Part shown: in pieces, positions 28,136 through 36,201 of the stretch
How positions within the stretch are numbered: position 1 is the stretch's first letter
How the letters are laid out: the number at the start of each line of letters is the position of its first letter
From: Bacillus mobilis
GTDB taxonomy: Bacteria > Bacillota > Bacilli > Bacillales > Bacillaceae_G
Reading direction: 5' to 3'
Length of the DNA: 64,000 nucleotides
Assembly: GCF_001884045.1 (NCBI RefSeq)
Contig: NZ_MACF01000051.1
Location: 1-64,000 of the forward strand
Program-made: the position numbers and the translations under genes
The notes under the pieces: generated by a model
Database searches by the model: none
Told to the model about the DNA's origin: nothing
What the model saw: the letters and a program-made list of their open reading frames with translations, nothing else

Positions 28136-28189
28136 AATTAAACAAAACAAGGGGCAACTAACTGTAGTTGCCTTTTGTTTTGTTTAATT
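28136..28189 (+). terminator. Internal terminator inside the eps operon (2)
   Basis: A 25-base arm (28136-28160) pairs throughout, with two G-T pairs, with 28165-28189 around ACTG, and the right arm is T-rich. It separates the beta-helix gene from epsLMN. It is one of the strongest hairpins in the window. Confidence 0.85.
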
Positions 28190-28257
28190 GCATATAAAGT
28201 TTTAAATGGTTCTTCGTGTTAGGGGTATTAAACGTAAATAAGTAAGGAGGATAGTAC

Positions 28258-28872
28258 ATGAAAAGAATTTTTGATGTATGTATTTCTTTATTGTTATTAT
28301 TTGTATGTTTGCTTCCTATTCTTGTTGTAGCAATCTTAGTTAGGCTGAAATTAGGATCTCCTGTACTGTTTAAGCAACAGCGTCCAGGACTACATGGAAA
28401 ACCGTTTAATGTTTATAAGTTTCGAACTATGCTAGATAAGAAGGGGAGTGATGGGGAATTACTTCCAGATCAAAATAGATTGACTACTTTTGGGGCAATT
28501 CTTAGAAAATATAGTCTAGATGAGTTACCTCAACTGATGAATGTTCTATGGGGTGATTTAAGTTTAGTAGGTCCAAGGCCATTATTGATGGAATACTTAC
28601 CCCTATATTCTAGTAAACAGGCTAAAAGGCATAATGTAAAACCAGGAATTACGGGATGGGCACAAATAAATGGTAGGAATTTGATTACCTGGGAAGAAAA
28701 ATTTGAATTGGATGTATGGTATGTAGAGAATCACTCTTTTTTATTAGACTTGAAAATAATTGTACTTACAATATTAAAAGTATTTAAAACAGAGGGAATA
28801 AATCATGTAGGGCATGTGACAATGGAGAGATTTACTGGAGGGAAAATAGAAATAAAGGGTGAGGGAAAATGA
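28258..28872 (+). CDS. epsL: Undecaprenyl-phosphate sugar phosphotransferase
   Basis: 204 residues, a small monotopic phosphoglycosyl transferase of the PglC type. An N-terminal membrane helix (about residues 5-28) is followed by QQRPGLHGKPFNVYKFRTM, SLDELPQLMNVLWGDLSLVG and GPRPLL. Similarity to B. subtilis EpsL is very high. It should place the first sugar phosphate, probably diacetylbacillosamine-phosphate made by EpsC/N/M, on undecaprenyl phosphate. The ribosome binding site is AAGGAGG. The end overlaps epsM by 4 bases. Confidence 0.94.
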   Translation: MKRIFDVCISLLLLFVCLLPILVVAILVRLKLGSPVLFKQQRPGLHGKPFNVYKFRTMLDKKGSDGELLPDQNRLTTFGAILRKYSLDELPQLMNVLWGDLSLVGPRPLLMEYLPLYSSKQAKRHNVKPGITGWAQINGRNLITWEEKFELDVWYVENHSFLLDLKIIVLTILKVFKTEGINHVGHVTMERFTGGKIEIKGEGK

Positions 28873-29501
28873 AAATTTTAATAATAGGATGTGGTGGGCA
28901 TAGCAAGGTTGTAAGGGATATAATCTTATCGAATGAAGGATATGAAATAGTCGGTTATTTAGATGATTTGTATACAGGTATAAATATTATAGATAACCTT
29001 TATTTTGGAGCAATTGCAGATGCGAGGGAAATTATCAATAATTTTAATGATGTAAAGCTCGTTATTGCTATAGGAAATAATGAAATAAGAAGGAAAATTG
29101 CAGAAATATTAAATCAACAAAGTAGCATATATGCTACTTTAATTCATAAAACAGCCATTATAAGTTCAAATGCTAATATAGGAAACGGAACGGTAATTAT
29201 GCCAAATGTGGTTGTTAATGCGGATACTTTCATCGGTAACCATACCATAATAAATACGGGCTCAATAATAGAACATGATAATATAATTGATGATTTTGTT
29301 CATATTTCACCACATGCTACACTTACAGGTTCTGTCACTATAGCAGAGGGGGCACATATAGGAGCATCAGCTACTATAATTCCAGGTGTTCAAATTGGTA
29401 GGTGGTCTATTGTTGGAGCTGGTTCTGTTGTCATAAATGATTTTCCATCTAATTGTACTGCTGTTGGTAATCCAGCCAAAGTTATTAATGTAGTAAATTG
29501 A
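28869..29501 (+). CDS. epsM: UDP-amino-sugar N-acetyltransferase
   Basis: 210 residues of the PglD family: an N-terminal Rossmann-like domain (ILIIGCGGHSKVVRDI) followed by a left-handed beta-helix of hexapeptide repeats (residues about 95-200; IGNGTVIMPNVVVNADTF, then HISPHATLTG). The catalytic base is expected at the His of the IEHDN segment. It would acetylate the 4-amino group made by EpsN. The start ATG overlaps the epsL stop codon. It carries no membrane segment. Confidence 0.93.
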   Translation: MKILIIGCGGHSKVVRDIILSNEGYEIVGYLDDLYTGINIIDNLYFGAIADAREIINNFNDVKLVIAIGNNEIRRKIAEILNQQSSIYATLIHKTAIISSNANIGNGTVIMPNVVVNADTFIGNHTIINTGSIIEHDNIIDDFVHISPHATLTGSVTIAEGAHIGASATIIPGVQIGRWSIVGAGSVVINDFPSNCTAVGNPAKVINVVN

Positions 29502-29514
29502 AAGGAGATGAAGA

Positions 29515-30663
29515 ATGATGATAAAAAATAAGGAGAAAATCTACCTTTCCTCTCCACACATGAGTGGAAATGAACAAAAATATATAAAAGATGCCTTTGA
29601 CTCAAATTGGATTGCACCTCTTGGTCCAAATGTAGATGAATTTGAAAGAGAGCTTGCTTCTTTTGTAGGAGCTAAAGGTGGGGCTGCGGTTAGTTCAGGT
29701 ACTGCTGCCATTCATCTAGCTTTGCGATTATTAAACGTTCAAAAGGGAGATACAGTATTTTGTTCAAGTTTCACTTTTGTAGCGAGTGCGAATCCGATTG
29801 TTTATTTGGGAGCTGAACCGGTATTTATTGACTCAGAACCGGAAACATGGAATATGTCACCACAAGCTCTAGCACTTGCGTTGCATGATGCTGATAGGGC
29901 AGGAAAATTACCTAAGGCTGTCATTCTTGTTCATTTATATGGTCAGAGTGCGAAATTAGATGAAATTCTTTCGCTTTGTAATCAATATGATGTCCCTGTA
30001 ATTGAGGATGCAGCAGAATCTTTAGGTTCTACATATAAAGGAAAAGCAAGTGGTACATTCGGGAGGTTTGGGATTTATTCATTTAATGGAAATAAAATTA
30101 TTACAACTTCAGGTGGTGGAATGCTAGTTTCTAATGATACGGAAGCGATAGAAAAAGCAAAGTTTTTAGCAACTCAAGCAAGAGATCCAGCACCTCACTA
30201 TCAGCATAGTCAAATAGGTTACAATTATAGAATGAGTAATATATTAGCTGGTGTTGGGAGAGGACAATTAGAAGTATTAGAAGATAGGGTGCGTGCTAGA
30301 AGGTCTATATTTAATCGGTACTATGAAGGGTTATCTCACATACCGGGATTTTGTTTTATGCCGGAATTAGAAAACACTCGTTCGAATCGTTGGCTGACAA
30401 CTATGCTGATTGATGAAAAGGAATCTGGTATCACTATTAAAAAATTATTGACAGATTTAGCTGAGGAAAACATTGAAGCACGCCCTACATGGAAGCCATT
30501 GCATATACAGCCGCTGTTTAAAAAAAATAAATTTTATTTTCATCAGAAAGATAAGGATGTATCGAAAAAGTTATTTGAAAATGGGATTTGCCTTCCTTCT
30601 GGGTCCAATATGACGGATGAGGATCAGCGGAGAGTTATTCAGGCTATAATTAAATTAATATAA
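29515..30663 (+). CDS. epsN: UDP-4-keto-6-deoxy-sugar aminotransferase
   Basis: 382 residues of the DegT/DnrJ/EryC1/StrS PLP-aminotransferase family, very close to B. subtilis EpsN. Visible are SSPHMSGNEQKYIKDAF, the SSGTAAIHLALRLL cofactor loop, EDAAESLGSTYKG and the internal aldimine lysine in FSFNGNKIITTSGGG (YSFNGNK here). With EpsC and EpsM it would complete UDP-N,N'-diacetylbacillosamine synthesis. It is the last eps gene; the pyruvyl transferase genes epsI and epsO of B. subtilis are absent. AAAGGAGATG precedes the ATG pair at 29515/29518. Confidence 0.95.
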   Translation: MMIKNKEKIYLSSPHMSGNEQKYIKDAFDSNWIAPLGPNVDEFERELASFVGAKGGAAVSSGTAAIHLALRLLNVQKGDTVFCSSFTFVASANPIVYLGAEPVFIDSEPETWNMSPQALALALHDADRAGKLPKAVILVHLYGQSAKLDEILSLCNQYDVPVIEDAAESLGSTYKGKASGTFGRFGIYSFNGNKIITTSGGGMLVSNDTEAIEKAKFLATQARDPAPHYQHSQIGYNYRMSNILAGVGRGQLEVLEDRVRARRSIFNRYYEGLSHIPGFCFMPELENTRSNRWLTTMLIDEKESGITIKKLLTDLAEENIEARPTWKPLHIQPLFKKNKFYFHQKDKDVSKKLFENGICLPSGSNMTDEDQRRVIQAIIKLI

Positions 30664-30771
30664 AATGGAATATGTTGAAGAGAAATAAGAAGTGAATGTT
30701 TTTGATATATAGATACTTCTTGATAGTTGGAGAAAGGGCAAAAAATATTGGAATCATATATCTGAATTATC

Positions 30772-30787
30772 GTTCTTTATAAAGGAT
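30772..30787 (+). promoter_or_regulatory. SinR-like site 1 upstream of the lasso cluster
   Basis: GTTCTTTATAAAGGAT contains an exact GTTCTTT half-site and a one-mismatch inverted partner. It resembles the eps operator and lies 44 bases upstream of the lasso promoter -35. Confidence 0.35.
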
Positions 30788-30830
30788 GGTTATCCTGAAT
30801 TAATTATTTGAATTTACTGTTTTTTTTTGA

Positions 30831-30859
30831 TTGACTCACGATAAATATAATGCTATTTT
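30831..30859 (+). promoter_or_regulatory. Probable promoter of the lasso-peptide cluster
   Basis: TTGACT (30831-30836), 17 bases, then TATTTT (30854-30859) with an extended -10 TGC directly before it. It lies in the 355-base gap between epsN and the cyclase gene, which contains no coding frame with a ribosome binding site. This leaves a leader of about 150 bases. Confidence 0.6.
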
Positions 30860-30922
30860 TAGCATATCTATACCTTGGCGTAATTGGATTATTTACTTAA
30901 CCAGGGGAGTATATGTTGATTT

Positions 30923-30938
30923 GTTCTTTAAAAAGAAT
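30923..30938 (+). promoter_or_regulatory. SinR-like site 2 in the lasso leader
   Basis: GTTCTTTAAAAAGAAT is a near-perfect inverted repeat with the GTTCTTT half-site, about 64 bases after the -10. The placement mimics the second eps operator. Confidence 0.4.
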
Positions 30939-31018
30939 TTATTACGAAGAGTGTAAGCGTTAAATAGATATATATATATAAGAATTTATAGCAACTTATT
31001 ACACAATAGGAGGGAAAA

Positions 31019-32959
31019 ATGAGTGCTATAGCTGGCATTATTCACTTTAATAACGAGCCTGTATCGATTGAACATGGAAGAGGACTAATGGGGTGTTTAA
31101 GTAAGTACCCTGCTGATGATATTCGAATATGGCATAAAGAACATATATTCTTTGGTTGCCATGCCCAATGGATCACACCAGAATCAATCGGTGAACAATT
31201 ACCTTATTATGATGTTAAATCGAAATTAATTATTACTGCTGATGCAATCATTGATAATAGAACGGAATTGTTTGATAGGTTGCAAGTGGATAATGTTGAA
31301 AGAAAAGGGATTGCTGACAGTGAATTGATTTTACGTGCTTATCAAAAATGGGGGGAGGAGTCCCCGAAGTATTTAGTTGGCGACTTTGCTTTTATGATTT
31401 GGGATGAACGTAACCAAAAACTATTTGGTGCAAGGGATTTTTCAGGAAGTCGAACTCTTTATTATTTTCGTGACCATCAACGATTTGCTTTTTGTACGAT
31501 AATAAGTCCGTTATTATCATTACCGTATGTACGTAAGGAATTAAATGAACTATGGTTAGCTGAGTATTTGGCGGTATCTGGAATGATAGATGCGGTAGAT
31601 ACTTCAATCACACCGCATAAACACATAGAACAAGTACCTCCAGCACATAGTATTGTGATAGATAAAAATAAAATAAAGCTTATGAGATATTGTACTCTAA
31701 CTGTAAACGAGAGGTTGGAATTAAAGTCAAACGAAGAGTACATAGAAGCATTTCAAGAGGTTTTTCAAAAAGCGGTAGATGATAGATTACGTACAAACCT
31801 TAATGTAGGTGCTCAGTTAAGTGGTGGATTAGATTCAGGGGCTGTTGTGAGTTTTGCGGTAAATACAATGAGGAAAGAAAATAAACGGTTACATACTTTC
31901 AGTTATATTCCGCCACATGATTTTGTGGATTTTACACCTAAACAGCTAGTGCCTAATGAGAGTGTGTATATCAAATCAACTATAGAATATGTAGGAGGAG
32001 TTAGGGAGCATTACTTAGATTTTAAGGGGAAAAATTCATATTCAGAGATAGATAGCTTTTTAGAAATACTAGAGACGCCATATAAGTTTTTTGAAAACTC
32101 ATTTTGGTTAAAAGGGATGTTTGAAAAAGCTCATGAGGAAGGCGTTGGCGTGTTATTAAATGGTGATAGAGGGAATTTCACCATTTCGTGGGGATATGCC
32201 TTAGAGTACTATGCTATCCTACTAAAAAAATTAAAATGGATTCGTCTTTATAAAGAACTTAATCAATATAGTAAAAATACAGGTGGAGATAGATTACGGA
32301 GAATACCAGATATATTTAGGATTGGATTTCCGGCTGTGAATCGAATTTTTTCGCAAAATAAAGTAAATAAAAAGCCAATGTTAATCAATCCGAAATTTGC
32401 AAAAAATACAAGGATTTTCGAGAAATTTAAAGAATATGGGTTAGAACAAACAGGATGGTATTCTGAGTCAAATATATATGAGGAACGCCGAAAACATTTT
32501 GAAGATGTTTTTCATTGGAATGCTGGTAGTACACTTGCAGCAAAGCTATCTTTACGCTATGGATTATGGAAGCGTGATCCAACTAATGATATACGTGTAA
32601 TTCGTTTTTGTTTATCGGTACCAGAAGAACAGTATGTGCAAAATGGATTAGATCGAGCTTTAATCCGAAGATCTACAGAAAAAATGCTGCCAGATAAGAT
32701 TAGATTGAATCAAAAAACTAGAGGTGTCCAAGGTGTGGATTGGGTCCATCGAATGATGCCATATTGGAAGACATTTATAGATGAAATAGAGCAACTAAGT
32801 GTAGATGAAACAGCTTTAGAGTATTTAAACGGTCAGGTCATAAAAGAAGCTCTATACAAGGTTAGAGAAGATGTGAGCCCTGAAAATGCGATTAATTTCG
32901 ATTATAAAGTTTTAATGCGTAGTTTAATTGTTTATCGGTACATTAAAACGTTTATTTGA
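31019..32959 (+). CDS. Lasso peptide macrocyclase (asparagine-synthetase homologue)
   Basis: 646 residues. The N-terminal glutaminase-like domain starts MSAIAGIIHF, with Ser in place of the catalytic Cys2 of true asparagine synthetases, so it should not use glutamine. The ATP-pyrophosphatase motif SGGLDSGAV is near residue 266 and a C-terminal NQKTRGVQGVDW segment resembles other lasso C enzymes. These enzymes adenylate the side-chain acid of the core and join it to the N-terminal amine. It lies 14 bases upstream of the precursor gene and is first in the cluster, unlike paeninodin clusters that begin with the precursor. Confidence 0.92.
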   Translation: MSAIAGIIHFNNEPVSIEHGRGLMGCLSKYPADDIRIWHKEHIFFGCHAQWITPESIGEQLPYYDVKSKLIITADAIIDNRTELFDRLQVDNVERKGIADSELILRAYQKWGEESPKYLVGDFAFMIWDERNQKLFGARDFSGSRTLYYFRDHQRFAFCTIISPLLSLPYVRKELNELWLAEYLAVSGMIDAVDTSITPHKHIEQVPPAHSIVIDKNKIKLMRYCTLTVNERLELKSNEEYIEAFQEVFQKAVDDRLRTNLNVGAQLSGGLDSGAVVSFAVNTMRKENKRLHTFSYIPPHDFVDFTPKQLVPNESVYIKSTIEYVGGVREHYLDFKGKNSYSEIDSFLEILETPYKFFENSFWLKGMFEKAHEEGVGVLLNGDRGNFTISWGYALEYYAILLKKLKWIRLYKELNQYSKNTGGDRLRRIPDIFRIGFPAVNRIFSQNKVNKKPMLINPKFAKNTRIFEKFKEYGLEQTGWYSESNIYEERRKHFEDVFHWNAGSTLAAKLSLRYGLWKRDPTNDIRVIRFCLSVPEEQYVQNGLDRALIRRSTEKMLPDKIRLNQKTRGVQGVDWVHRMMPYWKTFIDEIEQLSVDETALEYLNGQVIKEALYKVREDVSPENAINFDYKVLMRSLIVYRYIKTFI

Positions 32960-32973
32960 AGGGAGGTGATCAT

Positions 32974-33105
32974 ATGAAAAAAGAATGGGAGAAACCTATT
33001 TTAGAGGTGTTGGATGTGAAGATGACAATGTTGGGGAAAGAAGGAGAGTATACTGATGCTGCTTTTCCTGACCATACTCCAAAGGGTGATATAACTTTTA
33101 GTTAG
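32974..33105 (+). CDS. Lasso peptide precursor (43 aa)
   Basis: ATG 32974 follows a near-perfect GGGAGGTGAT. The leader is residues 1-19, MKKEWEKPILEVLDVKMTM, with the W/YxxPxL recognition pattern at W5, P8 and L10 and the conserved Thr at -2 (T18). The core is residues 20-43: ring LGKEGEYTD (Leu1 to Asp9) and tail AAFPDHTPKGDITFS. Asp at core position 9 fits a 9-residue macrolactam. The C-terminal Ser matches the site phosphorylated in paeninodin by its HPr-kinase-like enzyme. The leader is like that of paeninodin, but the core differs. It is too short for most automatic callers. Confidence 0.9.
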   Translation: MKKEWEKPILEVLDVKMTMLGKEGEYTDAAFPDHTPKGDITFS

Positions 33106-33192
33106 ATAATAGAAATAAAGTATTTAACTCATTTTGCTCAAATGTTTAAAGTTAAATGGATTTTATATATTTGATATGGATTGTTTGCATGC

Positions 33193-33230
33193 TAAATCTC
33201 CTTGTACGTGAAAATGTATAAGGAGATTTA
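33193..33230 (+). terminator. Attenuator hairpin between lasso precursor and maturation genes
   Basis: TAAATCTCCTTGTAC pairs over 15 positions with 33216-33230 (one G-T pair) around GTGAAAAT. Only a broken T-tract follows, so partial termination or mRNA protection is expected, favouring precursor over enzyme synthesis. Confidence 0.65.
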
Positions 33231-33260
33231 ATATTACTATCGTTATATTGGGGTGAAAAA

Positions 33261-34190
33261 ATGTTAATAGCTAAAACCAATATAGTATATAATGCGTTTG
33301 GCCTATTTATTATTAGTGATATTTCATTACCAGAATTACCTAATGTGCAAAATAAAATGGATTCAATAGACATTGAGGTAAGGATTAAAGATTTGTCGGA
33401 ATTATGGATGGATTTAGCTGATAAACAAGACGAATTTGTAATTAAAAAAGATTTAGTAATGTTTCAGGTTCCCGATATTGCAATATTTGCTATTCAAGAT
33501 GGAAATAAAATATTTGTTTCACCTATGAAAGAGTATGAAGAGGATATGATTCGACTTTGGATTTTAGGAACTTGCATGGGTGCCATATTGATGCAAAGAA
33601 AAGTATATCCATTACATGGAAGTGCGGTAATTATTAATGGAAAAGCATATGCATTTGTAGGAGATTCAGGTGCTGGAAAGTCTACGCTTGCGTCAGCATT
33701 TATACAAGAAGGCTATCAATTTTTAAGCGATGATGTCATAGCGATAGCATTTTCAAGTGAGACAAATTCTCCAGTAGTCATCCCATCTTATCCACAACAA
33801 AAATTATGGCAAGATAGTTTGGATAATTTAGGAATGGGTACAAACAACTATCGATCGATATATGGTAGGGAAACCAAATACAATGTTCCAGTTCTTTCCA
33901 AATACATTGCTGAATCAGTCCCACTAGAAGGGATAGTAGAATTAGTGAAAACAGAGGATGGCAAGGTGGGAATTCGACATATAGAAAAACTTGAGCGGTT
34001 TTATACCCTATATCGTCATACATTTCGCAATTTCCTTATCCAAGGTTTAGGATTAATGGAATGGCATTTTAAGGCCTCTGCCGCTATTTTAAATAAGGTT
34101 GATTTGTATGAACTATGTAGACCAGCTAAAGGGTATAGCGCCCCGCAATTAGTGTCCCTTATATTAACAACTATAAATAAAGGAGAATAA
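33261..34190 (+). CDS. HPr-kinase-like lasso peptide tail kinase
   Basis: 309 residues. A C-terminal HPrK/P-type kinase fold has Walker [15 protein letters not shown] near residue 132, preceded by PLHGSAVIINGKAYA and followed by FLSDDVIAI. This is the family of PaeK/PsmK, which phosphorylate the C-terminal residue of lasso precursors. The precursor here ends in Ser, the residue modified in paeninodin. It follows the precursor after the attenuator and is spaced 3 bases from the next gene. It is not the metabolic HprK, whose N-terminal domain and neighbours are absent. Confidence 0.9.
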   Translation: MLIAKTNIVYNAFGLFIISDISLPELPNVQNKMDSIDIEVRIKDLSELWMDLADKQDEFVIKKDLVMFQVPDIAIFAIQDGNKIFVSPMKEYEEDMIRLWILGTCMGAILMQRKVYPLHGSAVIINGKAYAFVGDSGAGKSTLASAFIQEGYQFLSDDVIAIAFSSETNSPVVIPSYPQQKLWQDSLDNLGMGTNNYRSIYGRETKYNVPVLSKYIAESVPLEGIVELVKTEDGKVGIRHIEKLERFYTLYRHTFRNFLIQGLGLMEWHFKASAAILNKVDLYELCRPAKGYSAPQLVSLILTTINKGE

Positions 34191-34193
34191 TTT

Positions 34194-34484
34194 ATGATTA
34201 AAAATCAGGCAATATTATTAAATCAATGTGTTGCACAAGTTAAAGGGAATGTAGTAAGTGATATGGATGGGGAAAAAGTCATGTTAAGTATAAAAAATGG
34301 TAAATATTATAATTTAGGGAAAATGGGAGGAGTAATATGGGAACGTATTGAAAAACCAATACCAGTTACTGAGTTAGTTACTACTTTAATATCAGAGTAT
34401 GAAGTAGAACAATTACAATGTGAGGGACAAGTTCTTTCCTTTTTAGAAATGTTATTAGAAGAAGGGCTGGTTGAAGTTAAGTAA
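34194..34484 (+). CDS. PqqD-like leader-recognition protein (lasso B1)
   Basis: 96 residues of the PqqD fold, a RiPP recognition element: KVMLSIKNGKYYNLGKMGG, then VIWERIEKPIPVTELVTTL, then VLSFLEMLLEEGLVEV. In split lasso systems this B1 protein binds the leader YxxPxL segment and presents the peptide to the B2 protease. AAAGGAG precedes the ATG. It is co-transcribed with the kinase gene upstream and with B2 downstream. Confidence 0.9.
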   Translation: MIKNQAILLNQCVAQVKGNVVSDMDGEKVMLSIKNGKYYNLGKMGGVIWERIEKPIPVTELVTTLISEYEVEQLQCEGQVLSFLEMLLEEGLVEVK

Positions 34485-34526
34485 TTTGATCAAGTATTCT
34501 ATCTAAAAAAAGAAGTAGGGAGATAA

Positions 34527-34979
34527 ATGAATATAGTAAAAAAGTTAACTGTTTTTTTATCACTAGATATGAAGACAAGATTTTTATTTATGGAGGCATA
34601 TATATATTTAGGATGGGCTCGTATTCTCAAATTTATGTCATTCTCTAAGTCTGCCCCTACATTAGGTATTTATATGGATGAAACATCTTTAAATTATGTT
34701 GAATCTAATATTAGGATGCTTAACAATATAGCTGAAGTTATTCAAATTACGAGTCGCCATACTCTTTGGGACAGTCAATGTCTTGTGAAAGCGATAGCTG
34801 GGATGAAAATGCTAGAGAGACGCCAAATTGAGAGTACACTTTATTTAGGAACTGCAAAGGATGAAGATGGGAAAATGGTTGCTCATGCGTGGCTACGAAG
34901 TGGTCCTTTTTACATCACTGGATCGGAAGGGATGGAGAAATTCACTGTAGTTGGAACGTTTGCAAAGAAAATAGATTGA
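34527..34979 (+). CDS. Transglutaminase-like leader peptidase (lasso B2)
   Basis: 150 residues of the transglutaminase-core-3 family used as lasso leader protease. The catalytic Cys lies in WDSQCLVKAIAGMKML near residue 86 and the catalytic His in MVAHAWLRSG near 128. The N-terminal region (residues 5-45) is a helical extension usual in B2 proteins. It should cleave after Met19 of the precursor, one residue beyond the conserved Thr. It follows GTAGGGAG. Confidence 0.9.
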   Translation: MNIVKKLTVFLSLDMKTRFLFMEAYIYLGWARILKFMSFSKSAPTLGIYMDETSLNYVESNIRMLNNIAEVIQITSRHTLWDSQCLVKAIAGMKMLERRQIESTLYLGTAKDEDGKMVAHAWLRSGPFYITGSEGMEKFTVVGTFAKKID

Positions 34980-35001
34980 AAAACAACTAAAGGAGAATAA
35001 A

Positions 35002-36189
35002 ATGAGTAATGATTTTCATCTTAATGTAGAATGTCTGTCTAAAGAGTTAAAATTATTATTGGAAATTTTGAAGTTGCGTAATGATGATAGCGTACTTGGA
35101 AATCAAAGTGAGTGGCTTGTAGATATTGATTGGAATAAGTTTCTTGAATTGGCAATGCATCATCGGATGCATCCATATATTTATCCAAAGGTGAACGGAG
35201 TAACTAAAGGATTAATTCCATCTCATGTTATGAATATATTGCGTCAAAACTTTAAAGAGAATATGTTTCGAATGCTCTTTTTAAGTGCTGAAATGGAGCA
35301 AGTAAGTAAATGGTTTATTGAAAATGAGATTAATACTCTTTTTTTAAAAGGACCAGCACTTGCGCATGATCTTTATGGTGATGTCTCCTTGAGAACATCT
35401 TGTGATTTGGATATTCTTATCCCGATTAACCAGTTGGAGAAAGCCGAAAGAATTCTTTTAGAACAAGGGTATGTGAAGGATGAATATATTCAAACCATAT
35501 TAAATGATTGGAAATGGAGACATCATCATATAACGTTTTTTCACCCTGAAAAGAAAATCAAACTGGAAATTCATTGGCGATTAAATCCAGGTCCTGGGAA
35601 GGAAATGAAGTTTGTTGAATTATGGAAGAGGAAAAGAAAAAGTACATTAGTAAGCAATCCTGTATATGTATTAGGGAAAGAGGATTTATTTGTATTTCTT
35701 TGTTCTCATGGAGCACGTCATGGATGGTCAAGGTTACGCTGGTTGGTAGATGTAAATAAAATGATAGAACAAGAGCTGAATTGGTTAGAAATTAATCGGC
35801 TATTAAATAAATATCAATCTGGACATATAGTGGGGCAGGCGTTGATTCTGTCACATCAATTGTTAAACTCAACAGTTATTGAAGAAATGAAAATATGGGC
35901 AAACAAAAAGCATGCTAGGAGATTAGCGCAGGATGTACTGTTTTATTTAAAACAAATGATAAATCTACACACGCCACCAATCCCGGAAGAAGTATCAAAG
36001 TATCACAGTCGTCATTTATATTTATTAATGTCAAAACGTCAAAGATTTTTATTTATACTGAGTCATTTGTATCCTTATCCGATAGATGCAAAGACTTTAC
36101 CGTTACCTAAATACCTTCATTTTTTGTATTTTCCCTTACGACCTTTTCTATGCACCTGGAGAAGGGTGAGGAAGCATGAGCTAACATAG
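35002..36189 (+). CDS. Nucleotidyltransferase-family lasso tailoring protein
   Basis: 395 residues of the NTP_transf_5 family: FLKGPALAHDLYGDVSLRTS near residue 113 is followed by CDLDILI, which carries the paired metal-binding aspartates. Homologues accompany HPr-kinase-type lasso clusters (the PaeN/PsmN group). In the pseudomycoidin system the homologue acts on the phosphorylated tail, so a further modification on the tail phosphate is plausible here. The exact chemistry cannot be read from the sequence. Confidence 0.82.
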   Translation: MSNDFHLNVECLSKELKLLLEILKLRNDDSVLGNQSEWLVDIDWNKFLELAMHHRMHPYIYPKVNGVTKGLIPSHVMNILRQNFKENMFRMLFLSAEMEQVSKWFIENEINTLFLKGPALAHDLYGDVSLRTSCDLDILIPINQLEKAERILLEQGYVKDEYIQTILNDWKWRHHHITFFHPEKKIKLEIHWRLNPGPGKEMKFVELWKRKRKSTLVSNPVYVLGKEDLFVFLCSHGARHGWSRLRWLVDVNKMIEQELNWLEINRLLNKYQSGHIVGQALILSHQLLNSTVIEEMKIWANKKHARRLAQDVLFYLKQMINLHTPPIPEEVSKYHSRHLYLLMSKRQRFLFILSHLYPYPIDAKTLPLPKYLHFLYFPLRPFLCTWRRVRKHELT

Positions 36190-36201
36190 GAGGCAATAAA
36201 A

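Noticed and set aside
28094-28186. 31-codon frame starting MFKLFDEIKL after the beta-helix gene
   Set aside because: It has no ribosome binding site and runs through the terminator hairpin.
8411-31018. Genomic island with integrase or insertion sequence at its ends
   Set aside because: No transposase, attachment-site repeat or tRNA was seen at either end of the eps-lasso block; transfer remains possible but unsupported.
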